64,000 nucleotides of DNA from Schlesneria sp. (GCA_028291515.1 JAQGHU010000102.1:92144-156143), one strand, 5' to 3'; shown: positions 52,473-62,111, counted from the first letter of the stretch. Made by a program: numbers and translations. Notes: generated by a model from the letters alone, not told the origin.

Positions 52473-54545
52473 CTACCGAAAGAAATCCGGCAGTTCTTCC
52501 GGCGTTGTAGTCTGGAATCGAGGTTCCGGCTCCGGTTTCACAAGTTCAAACACCTGCTCGGTGAATCGGAACTGCCCCTTCAGCGCTGCCGCCCCGTAAG
52601 GCTTGGCGCTTCCCGAAACCGCCCCCGCCACGAGCACCGGCCGAGGTGCCATCAACGCGGCGAGATGCGGCACGTCACCGACATCGCGCAGAATGGCCGG
52701 AGCCATTAGCCCCAGTCGCTGGCCAACATAAGGCTGATCCGTGACATAGCTTCCCAGCGAGTTGACTGTCGCCACGCGAGAAATTCGATCATCAAGCGCT
52801 CCAGCACACAGCCCAACCAGCCCAGCGGTTCGCAAACCGATGACCGTGATTTCCTGCGGCAGCTTGCCGTCTTGTTCCTTCAAGGCATCCAAACTTCGCT
52901 GGACATCCCACGTCCATTGCCCCAATAGCGGCCGACCGATCCACAACGACCACTCGGCGGTGTTATGATCGGGGGCTCGGCCAATCGTATCCCGCAGCAC
53001 CGCCGCGTTGCCTGTCGCTCGCAAATCAACGCCGACCACCATCCAACCACTCGCTCGAAGTTGTTCCGCCAGTTTCCCTGTCGAAGCGGCCTCGGCCCCG
53101 CCATCCATATCGAGTACTAATGCGATTCGAGCGGCATCCACCACGACATTGCGTTTCAAGGTCAAAGTCAGCCCCGGTTCGGGTTCGAAGGTTAATGTCT
53201 CAATCTTGCTATCGGGATCACGTTCGGATTTGAGGTTGAGCGGTGATCGAGTCGGCATGTCACCCAGAGCTTCCTGCAACTCCGTGATGCCGTGCTGATG
53301 CATCGCGTTCCAACCATCAATCGAGCTCGGAACTTCGATCTTCGCCAGCATTCGCTCTGCTTCGGCCGCGGCAAATCGCGGAATCGTGACAAAGTCATCC
53401 GGCCGAGTTTCACCCGGAAAACAGCGCAGCAGTTCGGGATCTTCTGTCTCGATCGCGGGTTCGATGACAGGCGATCCGTCTCCTTCTCCTTTCAGATGCT
53501 TCGTCATCCAACCCAGCATCGCCTCGCGCATCGGCTGGTTGTAGTTATGTTCCGACTCTATAATCGTGTGTCGTACCGTGGCATCCTTGAAGAGCTTGGC
53601 GATCGCTTCAGCCCTCGCGACCGATTTCTTGGCTTCGTCCACCGAAAACTGGAATGCGTCTTTGGTGGCACTGGTCACCATCAGGCCACGGTTCGCTGCC
53701 AGCCCCAGCACGTCACCTTCCTCGGTGAAGGTCAATGCCCCGGGGACCACTTCGCACATGCAACAGGCGGCACTCAGATAAGCCTGATAGTTGCCCACCG
53801 AACACGTCGGGACGACACAGCGAAACCGCTCGTCAAACGCGCCGGCATACATCGTTTGATTGCCACCGCCGCTCGCCCCCGTGATCCCAATCCGTTCAGG
53901 GTCGACTTCAGGTCGAGTACACAAATAATCAACAGCCCGCATGTTTTCATAGACTTGCAGGCCAGCCAGCGGCAACCCGACGGGCAGCAGCGTCGCCGCA
54001 ACCATCTCACCGTGGTATTCCCCCAGTTTCTTCCCCACCGCTCGCTCGCCTGCACCAAAGGCATCGACGCTCAACACGAAGAAGCCCAACTTGACCGCGG
54101 CAATACAACGCGATTGCACGACGGGATCCTGTTTGGCACCCGCCCAATGTCCATGCACATTCAAGATGGCCGGCAATCGCCCCGGCTTGCTGGGTACATA
54201 CGCATTCGCCGTCATCCAGACGCCAGGCCGAGTCTGAAACATCAGCTTCTCGACGCGATACCCTTCACGCTCGAACTCACCGAATTTCTGCGGCTCCAAG
54301 TCGCATGGCGTTTCCGGAAAACCTCCCCAAGCCGCCAGAAGATGATCCTTCAACAGGGCTCGGCGGTGCTGCCATTCATCCATCGTCGCCGGCGGTTCAT
54401 CCCCTTTTCGCAGGTCCAATCCCAGTTGCTTCACAAAGGGACTGAACTGTCGCGGCGGCGGCAGAGGTTCGTCGGCAGAGACACTCCATGCGGACAGCGC
54501 CACGAATCCGCTGAACAAGACTGCAAAGCAGCAACGCATCATCAT
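52473..54545 (-). CDS. Secreted alpha/beta hydrolase, acetylxylan-esterase-like
   Basis: A 690-residue protein with a signal peptide (CCFAVLFSGFVALSAWSVSA). The first half has an alpha/beta hydrolase: the oxyanion-side LNVHGHW, the nucleophile elbow GITGASGGGNQ, and an SEHNYNQ histidine region. The second half resembles another alpha/beta hydrolase but lacks a serine elbow (GLRTAGLVG), so it may be degenerate. Esterases of this kind remove acetyl groups from xylan or related glycans. It overlaps the next gene upstream by 4 bases (ATGA) and shares its operon. Confidence 0.8.
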   Translation of the reverse strand: MMMRCCFAVLFSGFVALSAWSVSADEPLPPPRQFSPFVKQLGLDLRKGDEPPATMDEWQHRRALLKDHLLAAWGGFPETPCDLEPQKFGEFEREGYRVEKLMFQTRPGVWMTANAYVPSKPGRLPAILNVHGHWAGAKQDPVVQSRCIAAVKLGFFVLSVDAFGAGERAVGKKLGEYHGEMVAATLLPVGLPLAGLQVYENMRAVDYLCTRPEVDPERIGITGASGGGNQTMYAGAFDERFRCVVPTCSVGNYQAYLSAACCMCEVVPGALTFTEEGDVLGLAANRGLMVTSATKDAFQFSVDEAKKSVARAEAIAKLFKDATVRHTIIESEHNYNQPMREAMLGWMTKHLKGEGDGSPVIEPAIETEDPELLRCFPGETRPDDFVTIPRFAAAEAERMLAKIEVPSSIDGWNAMHQHGITELQEALGDMPTRSPLNLKSERDPDSKIETLTFEPEPGLTLTLKRNVVVDAARIALVLDMDGGAEAASTGKLAEQLRASGWMVVGVDLRATGNAAVLRDTIGRAPDHNTAEWSLWIGRPLLGQWTWDVQRSLDALKEQDGKLPQEITVIGLRTAGLVGLCAGALDDRISRVATVNSLGSYVTDQPYVGQRLGLMAPAILRDVGDVPHLAALMAPRPVLVAGAVSGSAKPYGAAALKGQFRFTEQVFELVKPEPEPRFQTTTPEELPDFFR

Positions 54546-55900
54546 TCCTTGCCAGGCGGAGAAGACTTGGATGCCAGTAGCTTGATTGGCAACTTGTCGA
54601 GTTTGATTTCCAGCGGAAGATCTACGATCAACGTCGGCGCTTCATAAACGAAGTGATACTGCGTGACCGGTCCCGCCAACTGTTCCCAGCGATAGTCGAC
54701 ACCTACAGCGCCATTCGACTGCAGCGTCGTGTCGTAGTCCGTGAAGTCGAAACGTTTGCCCGCCTGGTTCTCGAAATACACCGCATTGTGAAACATCCAG
54801 GTTCGATGCGATTCGAAGGCCGGCCCGCCAGTATCGTAGGCGACATTCACCTTGATCTCAGCCTGCACATTCCCATCGGGTGGCCCTTCAAATTTGATTT
54901 CGCGCAACCGAACTGTCACGCCACCTCGTCGCCGGGCCGCCCCTGCGGTTTGAGAAGTCTGATCAAACACGATCCGTTCGGTGGCAGCAGCCAATTGAAC
55001 CGAGATTCGCCCAACCAGAGTGACCTCTTGGGGAGTGGTGGCATTGGGCATCAAAAAGTCGAACTGAACCGGAACTTCACGCCCCGCATCGCCAGCGGGT
55101 AGCTCGTAGGTAGCAGCGGGATTCCAAGGCTCCAGCCGCAAGTCCCCAACCATCGCCACCAGATCAGCCGCGGCGAAATGTAGGAACAACGGCCGCAATC
55201 GCGGCTCCAGACTGAGCTTCCCCGAGATTCGCAGCAACTGATTCGCACTGTTACCAACAATCGGGCGAACCTCGGCCGCCAGGATCGCCAACCGGTACGG
55301 TCCTGCATGTTGAACCGCAAGCTCCTTACGATCTGTTGCCTCACGCGGACGCAGAACCAACACACCAAGTTGCGGATCGAACACGGCCCGAGTCTTCAGC
55401 ACGTCGCAGATCTCGTCCAGGCACTCCCAGAATGGCCGGCTGTCCCAGTCCACAGAAATCGTTGTATCAACGAGCGGCCGAATGGCCCCACCGAGTTCCA
55501 CTCGATTCCGCGTCTGACGAGTGATCTCCGATAGCACCTCACCCACAGTGGCTCGGCCTGAATATCGGACCAGTGAAGCATTCGCCGATTCCCGTGCTGC
55601 CCTGCGTTCGAGTTGGACACGGATCCGCTTGAGCGACTCTCGAACAGACGCACTTGGGGTCAGTTCGGGCGCGGGAAAGTACTTCAAACCTTCGGGCCCA
55701 AGATCCAACAAACCTCGCTCGGCCTTGGTGCGATCCACCAGAACCGGCGCATCCAACTGCTTGATCAGGGACTCGACCGAGGTCCGGACTTCGGTGGGGG
55801 ATGCCGAATCGGCGGCATGGGCGATCGCGATCGGCACAACCGCTGCAATCAGCACAGCCAGCATGCTCTGAGTCACCATTCGAATCGGCAATTGTCGCAC
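54542..55900 (-). CDS. Secreted protein of unknown function in the esterase operon
   Basis: A 452-residue protein with a signal peptide (MVTQSMLAVLIAAVVPIAIAHAA). The start is GTG 55900, supported by GGGAG, with ATG 55879 as an alternative. The first half contains a region like a STN or secretin-side domain (ATVGEVLSEITRQTRNRVEL, then TISVDWDSRPFWECLDEIC). The second half is beta-rich, with no catalytic motif I can name. Its last 4 bases overlap the esterase start, so the two are co-translated. Periplasmic or outer-surface location is inferred. Confidence 0.7.
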   Translation of the reverse strand: MRQLPIRMVTQSMLAVLIAAVVPIAIAHAADSASPTEVRTSVESLIKQLDAPVLVDRTKAERGLLDLGPEGLKYFPAPELTPSASVRESLKRIRVQLERRAARESANASLVRYSGRATVGEVLSEITRQTRNRVELGGAIRPLVDTTISVDWDSRPFWECLDEICDVLKTRAVFDPQLGVLVLRPREATDRKELAVQHAGPYRLAILAAEVRPIVGNSANQLLRISGKLSLEPRLRPLFLHFAAADLVAMVGDLRLEPWNPAATYELPAGDAGREVPVQFDFLMPNATTPQEVTLVGRISVQLAAATERIVFDQTSQTAGAARRRGGVTVRLREIKFEGPPDGNVQAEIKVNVAYDTGGPAFESHRTWMFHNAVYFENQAGKRFDFTDYDTTLQSNGAVGVDYRWEQLAGPVTQYHFVYEAPTLIVDLPLEIKLDKLPIKLLASKSSPPGKE

Positions 55901-56085
55901 TGCGAGTCTCCCGATCGGTAAGTCTACACCCCGAATTCCAGAACGGAAACTCGCCCGATCGCAGTTTGGCTCCGCTGCGACAAGCAGAAGAAGCTAAGTT
56001 TCGGCTACCGCAAGTGCTCGTTCTTGAACAACGACACCGCGGTCCGCCGCGATGGTTGGCTACGTGAATTAACTCGAGACAACAG

Positions 56086-57156
56086 ATGAAACAACTGATT
56101 GCACTCGTTTCCGCCAGTGTGCTCTTCCTCATCACTCACGGAGTGATCATTGGTGGCGAGCCGATCGCTCTGCTCGAACTACGCGTCGGCAAAGATCGCA
56201 TCGAGGGACGGATTGCCGCACACGACGACCAGAAGTGCTGGCTCCTGACACGTGAAGGTCGATTGGCGTCCTTCAATACCGATGATGTCACCGATTTTCA
56301 CGAGTTGGAACCGCGATTTCGCCCCTTGTCGTCGCTCGACCTGCGCGATCAGCTTCAAAAGGAGTTCGGACGCAACTTTGAAGTGAAAACCACTCAACAC
56401 TACGTGGTCGTGGCGACGCACTCGACTGCCGATCGATATGCCACCCTCTTCGAAGGGATCTATCGCCAGTTTCATGCTTATTTTTCGACCCGTGGGTTTC
56501 GAATGACCGACCCCGAGTTTCCGCTGATTGCCGTCGTCCAGCCGGATCAGCAAGCGTTCGTCGATTACTGCGTCGCAGAAGGGATTCGACCCCAGCCCGG
56601 GCTCGTGGGCTGCTATTTGCCCAGCTCAAACCGTGTCGTTCTCTATGACCGGGGATCGTCAGCCGATGTCGACGAAACCATCATTCACGAGGCCACACAT
56701 CAAGTCGCGTTCAACACGGGAGTCCATTCGCGAATCGGCCAATCGCCCCATTGGCTCGTGGAAGGCCTCGCCACGCTGTTCGAAGCGGAAGGCATTCGCA
56801 AACTCGGCACCAAAGGCGACATCCAGGAACGCCTGAATCTCGAGCGATTTCGCTGGTTCCAAGAATACCGCCAGGAACGCCGCCCCGCGAAGTCATTAGA
56901 AGCATTCTTGCGAGAGGACGGCCTCTTTAAGAAGGCCCCACTCGATGCTTACAGCCAGGCTTGGGCTCTCTCTTTCTATCTGGCCGAGACTCGACCAGCG
57001 GAATTCGCCAAGTATTTGAAGATCGTGGCCACCCGAAATCCGTTGGAAACCTACCCAGCCGACGCCAGAATCAAAGATTTCCGCGACGCATTTGGCCGCG
57101 ACTTGGAGATCATCGAGAACGGCATGCTCCGATTTTTCAGTCGCTTCGGGGAATAA
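56086..57156 (+). CDS. Secreted DUF1570 protein with HExxH motif
   Basis: A 356-residue protein with a signal peptide (MKQLIALVSASVLFLITHG). The zinc motif HEATHQ (HExxH) lies near residue 200, and the third ligand glutamate is likely in WLVEGLATLFEAEG. This matches DUF1570, a metallopeptidase-like family common in planctomycetes. The N-terminal half has beta strands and a segment THSTADRYATLFEGIYRQFH. No pro-domain is obvious. It is exported; the target is unknown. Confidence 0.85.
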   Translation: MKQLIALVSASVLFLITHGVIIGGEPIALLELRVGKDRIEGRIAAHDDQKCWLLTREGRLASFNTDDVTDFHELEPRFRPLSSLDLRDQLQKEFGRNFEVKTTQHYVVVATHSTADRYATLFEGIYRQFHAYFSTRGFRMTDPEFPLIAVVQPDQQAFVDYCVAEGIRPQPGLVGCYLPSSNRVVLYDRGSSADVDETIIHEATHQVAFNTGVHSRIGQSPHWLVEGLATLFEAEGIRKLGTKGDIQERLNLERFRWFQEYRQERRPAKSLEAFLREDGLFKKAPLDAYSQAWALSFYLAETRPAEFAKYLKIVATRNPLETYPADARIKDFRDAFGRDLEIIENGMLRFFSRFGE

Positions 57157-57334
57157 TCGACGAGGAAGTCGTTGCGTCACAACCACAATGAAATAACGTA
57201 AGTCACTTCCAATACAATGTTTACTTCATATGAATCTGTAAATTCATGTCGATTTTCCAAATCGGCCCGCTGGCATTTTTGGGTGGTTTGTTTCGCCCCG
57301 ACAGCGGCCAAAAACAAGCAACCGATTGCTACGC

Positions 57335-57363
57335 TTGATATTGGCGCGGCTTGGGAATAAACT
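57335..57363 (+). promoter_or_regulatory. Candidate sigma-70 promoter of the rpsL-rpsG operon
   Basis: TTGATA (57335-57340) and TAAACT (57358-57363) are 17 bases apart, giving a leader of about 85 bases before the rpsL ATG at 57453. Confidence 0.5.
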
Positions 57364-57452
57364 CCGCGACCCTGGTGTTTTGCGGGACCATTGTTTTCGC
57401 AAGGTGGCGGGTAGTCGTTGTTTTGTGACATTGATGATTGGGTATTCTGACG

Positions 57453-57824
57453 ATGCCGACGATTAATCAGCTGATTCGTAAGCCTCGAAAGCACCAGCCG
57501 GTTCGGACAAAGACGCCCGTTCTGGAAGGATGTCCACAGAAACGTGGCGTGTGCTTGCTTGTAAAAACCGTAACCCCGAAGAAGCCTAACTCAGCCCTCC
57601 GTAAGGTGGCTCGTGTTCGGTTGTCCAATGGGAAAGAAGTCACTGCCTACATCCCCGGCGAAGGCCACAACCTGCAGGAACACTCCATTGTGCTTGTTCG
57701 CGGCGGTCGTGTGCGCGACTTGCCAGGGGTGCGCTACAAAATCATTCGCGGTGTGCTGGATACCTTGGGTGTTGCCAAGAGAATGCAGGCCCGCAGCCGC
57801 TACGGTGCCAAGCGTCCGAAGTAA
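57453..57824 (+). CDS. rpsL: 30S ribosomal protein S12 (uS12)
   Basis: A 123-residue protein with the full S12 sequence: [65 protein letters not shown] and the basic tail. It sits at the decoding centre. Lys43 (Met counted) is kept, but position 88 is Arg where E. coli has Lys, a change linked to streptomycin resistance. The start is ATG 57453; a frame from 57438 adds five residues foreign to the family. rpsG follows; fusA and tuf are not linked. Confidence 0.98.
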   Translation: MPTINQLIRKPRKHQPVRTKTPVLEGCPQKRGVCLLVKTVTPKKPNSALRKVARVRLSNGKEVTAYIPGEGHNLQEHSIVLVRGGRVRDLPGVRYKIIRGVLDTLGVAKRMQARSRYGAKRPK

Positions 57825-57900
57825 CGAATTACTTCGTCGCTGCTGTTTCTAACTGGTGCCTCGCTTTAATTCACTGAGTTTTTCGTTTTTGGAGGTTTTG

Positions 57901-58374
57901 ATGGCTGATCGTTTCACAGCCAGCCGTTCGCAGTTGATGCCCGATGCCCGGTATGGTTCCAAGCTGGCGTCGAAGTTCATCAACTGTTTGATGAAAGACG
58001 GCAAGAAGAGCATCGCTCTGTCGTCGTTCTACTCGGCAATGGACATGATCGCCGAGAAGTTCCCCGAGCGACCCGCCATTGAAGTCTTTACGACCGCTGT
58101 CGAAAACTGCCGCCCTTCGATCGAAGTTCGATCCAAGCGAGTCGGTGGCGCCAACTATCAAGTTCCAACACCTGTGAATTCCAAGCGTCAGCAGACGCTG
58201 GCCATTCGCTGGCTGCTGGAAGCCTGCCGCGACAAGAAGGGTCGTCCAATGGACCGCCGTCTGGCAGACGAGTTGATGGCTGCCTTCCGTCGTGAAGGTG
58301 CTGCCATCACCAAGCGTGAAAACGTTCACCGTATGGCCGACGCCAACAAGGCGTTCGCTCACTTCGCCTGGTAA
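57901..58374 (+). CDS. rpsG: 30S ribosomal protein S7 (uS7)
   Basis: A 157-residue protein with S7 landmarks: [42 protein letters not shown]-like [13 protein letters not shown], and the end [18 protein letters not shown]. It nucleates the 30S head. The ATG 57901 follows GGAGG, and an in-frame start at 57856 is not needed. It is the second gene of a two-gene str-type operon and is followed by a strong terminator, so fusA and tuf are elsewhere. Confidence 0.97.
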   Translation: MADRFTASRSQLMPDARYGSKLASKFINCLMKDGKKSIALSSFYSAMDMIAEKFPERPAIEVFTTAVENCRPSIEVRSKRVGGANYQVPTPVNSKRQQTLAIRWLLEACRDKKGRPMDRRLADELMAAFRREGAAITKRENVHRMADANKAFAHFAW

Positions 58375-58405
58375 TGCCGACCGCTACTTAGCACGAATTC
58401 AACGA

Positions 58406-58437
58406 GCCTCGGATGTTGCGACATCCGAGGCTTTTTT
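58406..58437 (+). terminator. Rho-independent terminator of rpsL-rpsG
   Basis: GCCTCGGATGT (58406-58416) pairs with ACATCCGAGGC (58421-58431) around TGCG and is followed by six T residues. It lies 31 bases after the rpsG stop codon. Confidence 0.95.
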
Positions 58438-58531
58438 CGTATCTATCGAATTCTTATTTTACCGAGCGTTCAATCTGGCCAGCCCAGATTGAACGCAAAC
58501 TCCGCCATTCCCGTACAGGCTGATGACTCTT

Positions 58532-58573
58532 CATCCGTGTTCAATCAGTGTTTCATCCGTGGCTGAAACTCTT
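58532..58573. repeat. Family C repeat (CATCCGTGG type), copy 1
   Basis: It contains ATCCGTGTTCAATC and TTTCATCCGTGGCT. A similar unit lies on the other strand at 63685-63719. It sits between the convergent rpsG and mqnD genes. Confidence 0.65.
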
Positions 58574-58580
58574 CTCATCA

Positions 58581-59411
58581 CTAACCAATAAATTCCAGAT
58601 CAACCGGATGCGGAATGATCTTGGCATCGTAAGCGCGTTTCAACAGCATCGCGACCGCTTCGCGTCCGCGGGTACCGAAGTCCAGAGTCCAATCGTTGAC
58701 GTACATGCCAACGAACTTGTCGGCCTGGCTGCGATCCAGATCACGTCCGAACTGCAGAGCGTACGCCAGCGCCTCAGCACGATGATTCAGCGCGTACTGA
58801 ATGCTTTGCTTCAGCAACACAGTCACTTCTTCCATTGCCTTTTGGCCCAAATCGCGGCGAATTGCGTTTCCGCCCAGCGGCAATGGCAGACCCGTGTCTT
58901 CCATCCACCACTTGCCCAGATCGACGATCAGATGCAGCCCGTCGTTCTGATACGTGAGCTGTCCTTCGTGGATGATCAGCCCCGCGTCGACCTTGCCAGC
59001 GGCCGTGACAGCCAGGATCTCATCGAACGGATAGACGACGGGAGTAAAATCATCTCCCAACGCCAACTTCAGTGCCAAGTAGGCCGTCGTCAGCTTGCCG
59101 GGAATAGCGATCGTCTTGCCGCGAAAATCGTTCAAACTTCCGGGCTGCTTGGCAACAATCATTGGCCCGTAGTTGTCGCCCATGCTGGCACCGCACGCAC
59201 ACAAGGCGTACTTGTCGGTGACGTAGGCGTATCCGTGCAGGCTGACTGCGGTCAGTTCCAGCTCTCCGCGAAACGCTCGGTCGTTCAGCGTCTGGATATC
59301 CTGCAATTCATGAGTGAACTGGTACGATCCCGTGTCGATCTTGTTGTTCGCCAGGGCGTGGAACATGAAGGCATCATCGGGATCAGGGCTGTGGCCAACG
59401 CGGATTAGCAT
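58581..59411 (-). CDS. mqnD: 1,4-dihydroxy-6-naphthoate synthase (futalosine menaquinone pathway)
   Basis: A 276-residue protein with MqnD features: GHSPDPDDAFMFHAL near the N-terminus, HELQDIQTLNDRAFRGELELTAV (in shortened pieces), GKTIAIPGKLTTAYLAL, DAGLIIHEGQLTYQ and LPLPLGGNAIRRDLG. MqnD splits cyclic de-hypoxanthine futalosine to 1,4-dihydroxy-6-naphthoate. It shows that menaquinone is made by the futalosine route. No other mqn gene is nearby. The ATG at 59411 is the natural start. Cytoplasmic. Confidence 0.93.
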   Translation of the reverse strand: MLIRVGHSPDPDDAFMFHALANNKIDTGSYQFTHELQDIQTLNDRAFRGELELTAVSLHGYAYVTDKYALCACGASMGDNYGPMIVAKQPGSLNDFRGKTIAIPGKLTTAYLALKLALGDDFTPVVYPFDEILAVTAAGKVDAGLIIHEGQLTYQNDGLHLIVDLGKWWMEDTGLPLPLGGNAIRRDLGQKAMEEVTVLLKQSIQYALNHRAEALAYALQFGRDLDRSQADKFVGMYVNDWTLDFGTRGREAVAMLLKRAYDAKIIPHPVDLEFIG

Positions 59412-59612
59412 GATTCGGTGGATTCAATAGAGTTCGGAGGCGGTATTCGACACATCGCATGGTTGCGAGCTGGAAACTGAGGCATCATAGTCGGCACTCG
59501 ACCAGTTGACTACACGCCCGCAACGATCCGCCAGGTTGAACAGACTTCTTTGATGCCTCGCAGTCGCTGCGAGAATATTGCCAGTGTCCCCTGACCTATA
59601 AATTATCTCCCC

Positions 59613-61526
59613 ATGAGCCTGTTGACCGTTACCGATCTCGTCCGCCAGTTTGACGTTGAACCCGTTTTGAATCGGGCCACGTTCGATGTCCGCCTGGGTG
59701 ACCGGATCGGCCTGGTTGGGCCCAATGGTGCCGGTAAGACGACGCTGCTCCGCATTCTGGTCGGGCTGGACCATCCCGATTCCGGACAGATTCAGATCGC
59801 GTCGAGTTCTGACATCGTTCTGCTCGAACAACATCCCGAATTCGCCGAGGGGCGAACGCTGATTCAAGAAGCCCGCGAGGGACTCGCCACCATTTATCAA
59901 CTGCAACGCGAATCCGACGAGATCTCTCACCAGATGGCGGGACTTGCAGATTCCCCCGAGTCGCAGCGTCTTCATAAGCGCTACGACTTTGTCCAGCACG
60001 AACTGCAGCGGCTCAATGGATTCCAAGTCGATCATCGCATCGACGAAGTGTTGCAGGGCTTGGGGTTCGACAAATCGCAATACGACCAGCCGCTGACAAC
60101 CCTTAGCGGCGGACAGCAAAATCGCGTCTTGCTCGCTCGGATGCTGCTGCGAGCCCCCGAGTTGATGCTGCTGGATGAGCCGACCAACCATCTCGATATT
60201 GCCGCGACCCAGTGGCTTGAGCAGTTCCTGATCGACTCTGGCCGGACCATGATCGTCGTCAGTCACGATCGATACTTCCTCGATCGAATCTGCACGCGAA
60301 TCCTCGAACAGCATCGCGGCAAGCTCACGGACTACCCCGGCAACTTCTCCAAGTACTGGCAACTGCGTCACGAGCGACAGGCGGTCTCGCAGAAGACTTT
60401 CGAAAAGCAGCAGGAGTACATCGAGAAGACCGAGGAATTCATCCGCAGGAACAAGTCCGGGCAACTCTCGAAGCAAGCGAAAGACCGCGAACAAAAGCTG
60501 GCGCGAGTCGAAATCGTCGACACCATCTCGGACATCAGCGGCCCGACCATGGGGTTTGCCGAGCCCACCCGGACCGGTGATTGGGTCGTCGATGCTGAAG
60601 GACTCACCAAGGGTTTTGTACCTGGCCAGCCACTCTTTTCCGGTGTGACGCTGCAGATCAAGCGCGGCGAACGCTGGGGAATCCTGGGCCCCAATGGAGC
60701 CGGCAAGACGACCCTCTTGCGTACGTTGCTGGGCGAACTGAAGCCTGATGCGGGACGCGTTCGTTTCGGAACCGGGGTCAACGTCGCCTACTTCGATCAA
60801 CAACTGTCGAGCGTCGATCCGAGCCTGGATGCGATGGAGGCGATCCGCCCATCCGATGTGGCCCGCTACACCGATGGACAGCTTCGCGACCTGCTCGCCA
60901 AATTCGGCGTGAAGGGGGACCTCGCCATTCAACAAGTCGGGGCCATGAGCGGTGGCGAACGCAGCAAAGTGGCCCTCGCCAAGATCGCGGCCCTGCAGCC
61001 TAACGTATTGGTGCTCGATGAACCGACCAACCACTTGGATCTGTGGTCGCGTGATGCCCTTGAAATGGCGTTGAAAGGCTTCGACGGGACTTTGCTGTTT
61101 GTCAGTCACGACCGCTATTTCCTCGACCAAGTTGCCGATCACGTCCTCGTTGTCGAACCGGGCGGCTGGGCCACCTATGAAGGAAACTACTCCGACTACG
61201 TCCTGTTTCTGAAGAACCGCGACGCCGAACTCAGAGCCGCCGAGTCTGCCAGCGGGAACCGCGACAAGACGCCTCGGTCGGATGACACGCGAGTTCCTCG
61301 TGAAACACGCCGGAAGCGAATGTTCCCTTATCGCAAAGTCGCCGACATCGAAGCCGAGATCGCTGACAAAGAAGAAGTCGTCGCTCAGTGTGAAGCGAAC
61401 CTGGTCGATGTTGCCTATCACCGCGATGCTTCGAAAATGAAATCAAACCTGGAACTCTATGAAGCAACGAAAGTCGCCTTGGTTAAGCTGTATGAGCATT
61501 GGGAAGAGGCAGTCGAATTGAATTGA
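59613..61526 (+). CDS. ABC-F family ATPase (Uup-like)
   Basis: A 637-residue protein with two ABC domains in one chain. Walker A motifs are GPNGAGKTT near residues 36 and 362; signatures are LSGGQQ and MSGGERS; Walker B plus the ABC-F marker is LLDEPTNHLD and VLDEPTNHLD. No membrane segment is present. A linker of basic helices joins the domains, and a C-terminal coiled-coil region (residues about 570-637, DIEAEIADKEEVVAQCEANL) resembles Uup. ABC-F proteins act on the ribosome or DNA. The start is ATG 59613. The following small gene begins 17 bases after the stop. Confidence 0.93.
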   Translation: MSLLTVTDLVRQFDVEPVLNRATFDVRLGDRIGLVGPNGAGKTTLLRILVGLDHPDSGQIQIASSSDIVLLEQHPEFAEGRTLIQEAREGLATIYQLQRESDEISHQMAGLADSPESQRLHKRYDFVQHELQRLNGFQVDHRIDEVLQGLGFDKSQYDQPLTTLSGGQQNRVLLARMLLRAPELMLLDEPTNHLDIAATQWLEQFLIDSGRTMIVVSHDRYFLDRICTRILEQHRGKLTDYPGNFSKYWQLRHERQAVSQKTFEKQQEYIEKTEEFIRRNKSGQLSKQAKDREQKLARVEIVDTISDISGPTMGFAEPTRTGDWVVDAEGLTKGFVPGQPLFSGVTLQIKRGERWGILGPNGAGKTTLLRTLLGELKPDAGRVRFGTGVNVAYFDQQLSSVDPSLDAMEAIRPSDVARYTDGQLRDLLAKFGVKGDLAIQQVGAMSGGERSKVALAKIAALQPNVLVLDEPTNHLDLWSRDALEMALKGFDGTLLFVSHDRYFLDQVADHVLVVEPGGWATYEGNYSDYVLFLKNRDAELRAAESASGNRDKTPRSDDTRVPRETRRKRMFPYRKVADIEAEIADKEEVVAQCEANLVDVAYHRDASKMKSNLELYEATKVALVKLYEHWEEAVELN

Positions 61527-61543
61527 ATCGCGGGACATCACGG

Positions 61544-61963
61544 ATGCGCTGGCTACGACCATTGGTTTATGTTTGGGTCTTCCCGGGGACCGCTGTCGGC
61601 CTGGTTGGGACCGCATTGGCTTTGGTCAGTGGTGGCAAAGCAAAAGTCGTCGATGGAGTGATCGAAGCCCACGGCGGCTGGATCACAATGCGTCTGATTC
61701 AAGGCAATCGCTGGGTCGGGCCGATCGCCGCGATCACCTTGGGTCACGTCGTCCTAGGCTGCGATGAAGCAACTTTGGAGCGAACTCGTCGGCATGAACG
61801 GGTTCACGTTCGCCAGTACGAACGCTGGGGCCCGTTCTTTATCCCCGCGTATTTTGCGGCCAGCGCCTGGGTCGGCTGGCGAGGCTACCACGCCTATCTG
61901 GACAATCCGTTCGAAGTTGAGGCGTATGCTGTCGATGACACTCGAAGTGTAGAACCCGATTAG
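61544..61963 (+). CDS. Small membrane protein with HExxH motif
   Basis: A 139-residue protein from ATG 61544. It has a hydrophobic N-terminal segment (VWVFPGTAVGLVGTALALV), a second hydrophobic stretch around IAAITLGHVVLG, then a zinc-binding-type motif HERVH followed by RQYERWGPFFIPAYFAAS. Similar proteins in planctomycetes are unnamed. A metallopeptidase role is suggested only by HExxH. It is 17 bases after the ABC-F stop, and so may be co-transcribed with it. An earlier start at 61499 would overlap the ABC-F gene. Confidence 0.68.
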   Translation: MRWLRPLVYVWVFPGTAVGLVGTALALVSGGKAKVVDGVIEAHGGWITMRLIQGNRWVGPIAAITLGHVVLGCDEATLERTRRHERVHVRQYERWGPFFIPAYFAASAWVGWRGYHAYLDNPFEVEAYAVDDTRSVEPD

Positions 61964-62020
61964 GTGACGGTGTGCGATTCTCCTCGGTGTATTTCTGCTA
62001 GTTGGGATTTTCTCAGTTCA

Positions 62021-62089
62021 AATCTGCGTGATTCTGCGAAATCTGCGGATCAGGATTCTTGTCCGCAGATGACGCAGATTTCACAGATT
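62021..62089. repeat. Imperfect palindromic repeat, family A (copy 2)
   Basis: Arms 62021-62050 and 62061-62089 are inverted, with AATCTGCG and ATCTGCGGAT units. It is of the same design as the element at 26484-26553. It lies between the small HExxH gene and the adaptor gene, which converge. Confidence 0.75.
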
Positions 62090-62111
62090 GAAGCACCCAA
62101 ATCAAAATCAG

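Noticed and set aside
53292..54647. A 451-codon rightward frame opposite the esterase gene
   Set aside because: It overlaps a well-supported secreted hydrolase, has no family resemblance and is low in sensible composition.
58548..59408. A 286-codon rightward frame opposite mqnD
   Set aside because: mqnD is clear on the other strand; the opposite frame has no family resemblance.
59424..61421. A 665-codon open frame antisense to the ABC-F gene
   Set aside because: The ABC-F protein on the other strand has complete, well-ordered motifs. Long antisense frames are common in G+C-rich genes and this one has no recognisable domain.
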